Shown: positions 62,568-64,000 of the stretch, in pieces
How positions within the stretch are numbered: position 1 is the first letter of the stretch
Layout: each line of letters starts with the position of its first letter
Assembly: GCF_014656545.1 (NCBI RefSeq)
Contig: NZ_BNDS01000006.1
Location: 82,307-146,306, forward strand
Source of the DNA: Neobacillus kokaensis
GTDB lineage: Bacteria > Bacillota > Bacilli > Bacillales > Cytobacillaceae
Length of the DNA stretch: 64,000 nucleotides
Direction: 5' to 3'
Position numbers and translations under genes: made by a program
Notes under the pieces: generated by a model
Seen by the model: only the letters and a program-made list of their open reading frames with translations
Told to the model about the DNA's origin: nothing
Databases searched by the model: none

Positions 62568-63188
62568 ATGATGGCAATTAATTTACAAAAAGGACAACGT
62601 GTTGACTTAACGAAAGGCAATCCAGGGTTATCAAAAATTATGGTTGGCTTAGGCTGGGACCCTGTTCAAAACAGCGGCGGCGGCGGGGGCTTTTTCGGTT
62701 CCCTGTTTGGCGGCGGCGGAAGCCAGGCAAACGTTGACTGTGATGCTTCAGTGATTATGCTTGGAGCCAATGATAAGCTTGGGAGCAATAAGGACGTTAT
62801 TTACTTTGGCAACTTAAAAAGCAATGACGGCAGCGTTCAGCACTCAGGAGACAATTTAACTGGGGATGGCGACGGTGACGACGAGCAAGTCTGGATTGAC
62901 TTAAGCAGAGTACCAGCTAATATTCAAAAGCTTGTTTTCGTAGTGAATATCTATGATTGTGTAAAAAGAAAACAGCATTTTGGCATGATTCGAAACGCAT
63001 TTATTCGAGTTGTGAATCCAAGCAATAATCAAGAGCTCATCCATTATAACTTAACAGATAATTACAGCGGCTTAACCTGTCTCGTTACCGGTGAAATCTA
63101 CCGTAATGGTAACGACTGGAAATTTGCTGCCATCGGTTCGGGTACAAATGCCGCAAGCCTTAGCGAAGTTGTCCGCTCCTATAGTTAA
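62568..63188 (+). CDS. TerD-family protein 2, with glycine-rich insert
   Basis: 206 aa: MMAINLQKGQRVDLTKGNPGL, GLGW, then an extra Gly-rich insert (residues 36-53, with GGGGGFFGSLFGGGGSQ) in the first calcium loop before NVDCDASVIML. Second loop HSGDNLTGDGDGDDEQ is normal. It keeps fewer acidic residues in the first loop than copies 1 and 3. GAGGTGATTA precedes two ATGs. Confidence 0.92.
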   Translation: MMAINLQKGQRVDLTKGNPGLSKIMVGLGWDPVQNSGGGGGFFGSLFGGGGSQANVDCDASVIMLGANDKLGSNKDVIYFGNLKSNDGSVQHSGDNLTGDGDGDDEQVWIDLSRVPANIQKLVFVVNIYDCVKRKQHFGMIRNAFIRVVNPSNNQELIHYNLTDNYSGLTCLVTGEIYRNGNDWKFAAIGSGTNAASLSEVVRSYS

Positions 63189-63215
63189 GAAAAATATCTG
63201 TATGAGGTGACGATA

Positions 63216-63794
63216 TTGGGAATCAATCTATCAAAAGGACAAAGAATTGATTTGACTAAAACAAATCCCGGCTTGACGAAGGTAATTATTGGTCTTGGCT
63301 GGGATACAAACCGTTATCATGGCGGTAACGATTTTGACTTAGATGCATCTGCTTTCCTTACAGATGCTAATAGCCGGGTCATCAACGATTTAGATTTTGT
63401 TTTTTATAATAATTTAATCGACCCATCTGGAGCTGTTGAGCATACAGGAGATAATCGCACTGGTGAAGGAGACGGGGATGACGAGCAAATTAAAATTGAT
63501 TTTAGCAAAGTGCCGTCACATATTCATCGTATTGCGATTACCGTAACCATCCACGATGCTGAAGCGAGGAACCAAAATTTTGGACAGGTTAGCAATGCAT
63601 TTGCAAGAGTGGTTGATGAAGATTCTGGCAGAGAAATACTCCGATTTGACCTCGGTGAGGATTTTTCAGTTGAAACAGCAGTTGTTATTTGTGAACTATA
63701 CCGCCATAACGGCGATTGGAAATTCAATGCTGTGGGAAGCGGCTTCGCAGGGGGACTAGCATCCTTATGCCGCAATTTTGGATTAGAGGTTTAA
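63216..63794 (+). CDS. TerD-family protein 3
   Basis: 192 aa: [73 protein letters not shown]. Nearly parallel to copy 1, so these two are the closest pair. The longer frame starts at a GTG within GAGGTG; TTG 63216 gives the family start. Followed by a strong terminator. Confidence 0.92.
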   Translation: MGINLSKGQRIDLTKTNPGLTKVIIGLGWDTNRYHGGNDFDLDASAFLTDANSRVINDLDFVFYNNLIDPSGAVEHTGDNRTGEGDGDDEQIKIDFSKVPSHIHRIAITVTIHDAEARNQNFGQVSNAFARVVDEDSGREILRFDLGEDFSVETAVVICELYRHNGDWKFNAVGSGFAGGLASLCRNFGLEV

Positions 63795-63802
63795 TTTTAA
63801 TG

Positions 63803-63835
63803 AAAAAGCCGCCGGACTTTTGGCGGCTTTTTCAT
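63803..63835 (+). terminator. Terminator of the Ter island
   Basis: Eleven-bp stem AAAAAGCCGCC (63803-63813) / GGCGGCTTTTT (63822-63832) with an 8-nt loop. Confidence 0.9.
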
Positions 63836-63842
63836 GTTATGA

Positions 63843-64000
63843 GCTAAATTGGAGAGTGCTTTGTGCTAATTAAAATGCCTCTTGCGCTAATTGGAGATCG
63901 TTTACCGCTAATTAAAATGCCTCTTGCGCTAATTGGAGGTGGCTTTACGCTAATAGAATCGCCGTGCGTTAATTAAGGTTCGTTTACCGCTAATTAAAAT
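63843..64000. repeat. 21-bp tandem repeat array, open at the right edge
   Basis: Units begin GCTAATT at 63865, 63886, 63907 and 63928 with 21-bp spacing, then a 19-bp unit and another 21-bp unit, and more to the edge; a diverged 22-bp unit starts at 63843. Two alternating types: GCTAATTAAAATGCCTCTTG and GCTAATTGGAG. It has a translatable frame on both strands only in part. Confidence 0.8.

Noticed and set aside
53433..63835. Reading the Ter island as a tellurite-resistance or phage-defence plasmid region
   Set aside because: No mobile-element genes, no att-like repeats and base composition like the neighbours; the left half of the island adjoins conserved chromosomal genes.

Overview
The window is 64 kb of low-GC chromosomal DNA from an endospore-forming member of the Bacillaceae. 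Most of it is close in gene order to the Bacillus subtilis ponA-recU-ypp-ypr-yps and ypbQ-dynA / ypgQ-ypgR-brxA regions. Pointers to a spore former are two minor small acid-soluble spore proteins (SspM, SspL), a CotD-type coat protein with a sigma-K-like promoter, and GpsB. The type B RNase P RNA fits the same group. Strong purine-rich Shine-Dalgarno sites, frequent TTG/GTG starts and U-tailed hairpins between convergent genes are typical. I do not name a species.

Layout. (1) 1-7.8 kb: PBP1A (runs off the left edge), RecU, YppC, SspM, YppD/E/F/G, Hsp20 and a Crp/Fnr regulator. (2) 8-17.2 kb: the MrfA/MrfB DNA-repair pair, CotD, YpsA (apparently starting at AUU), GpsB, RNase P RNA, an RlmL-type rRNA methyltransferase and a DinG-type helicase. 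(3) 17.2-28.7 kb: a respiratory/nitric-oxide block. A five-gene minus-strand operon (Crp/Fnr regulator, two DUF2249 proteins, a 12-helix haem-copper/NnrS-like membrane protein and a DUF59 protein) diverges from a quinol-dependent NO reductase, followed by a third DUF2249 gene, a zinc-ribbon protein and a b(o/a)3-type cytochrome oxidase. TGTGA-N6-TCACA-like sites sit in the three control regions. (4) 28.8-35.4 kb: type III polyketide synthase and methyltransferase (bpsAB), a Fur-box micropeptide, the double dynamin DynA and a sulfurtransferase. (5) 35.4-53.3 kb: housekeeping genes, including a 5'-3' exonuclease, SspL, an RNase H-like protein, CspD, topoisomerase III, MntR, MetA (Glu111, so predicted to use acetyl-CoA), formate-THF ligase, DegV, YpgQ, YfmR, YpgR, BrxA and YpjP. 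(6) 53.4-63.8 kb: a ten-gene Ter stress island.

The Ter island is the most interesting part. It has three TerD proteins, TerC, YceG and TelA. Between terC and yceG lies an overlapping, translationally coupled biosynthetic cassette: a CitE-like C-C bond lyase, a phosphoribosyltransferase-TRSP fusion, a StiP/PRTase-like protein with a PELOTA domain, and a HAD phosphatase. Two near-perfect extracytoplasmic-function (sigma-W type) promoters, TGAAAC-N16-CGTA, precede terD and yceG, so the locus looks like a cell-envelope stress response that also makes an unknown nucleotide-like product.

Repeats: a dispersed intergenic hairpin family (23.3, 35.4 and 48.2 kb), a 20-bp perfect palindrome (36.4 kb), and a 21-bp tandem repeat array running off the right edge. 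No tRNA, rRNA operon, CRISPR array, prophage or insertion sequence was seen. Several start codons below are moved inward from the longest reading frame because the upstream GTG or ATG lies inside the Shine-Dalgarno sequence.
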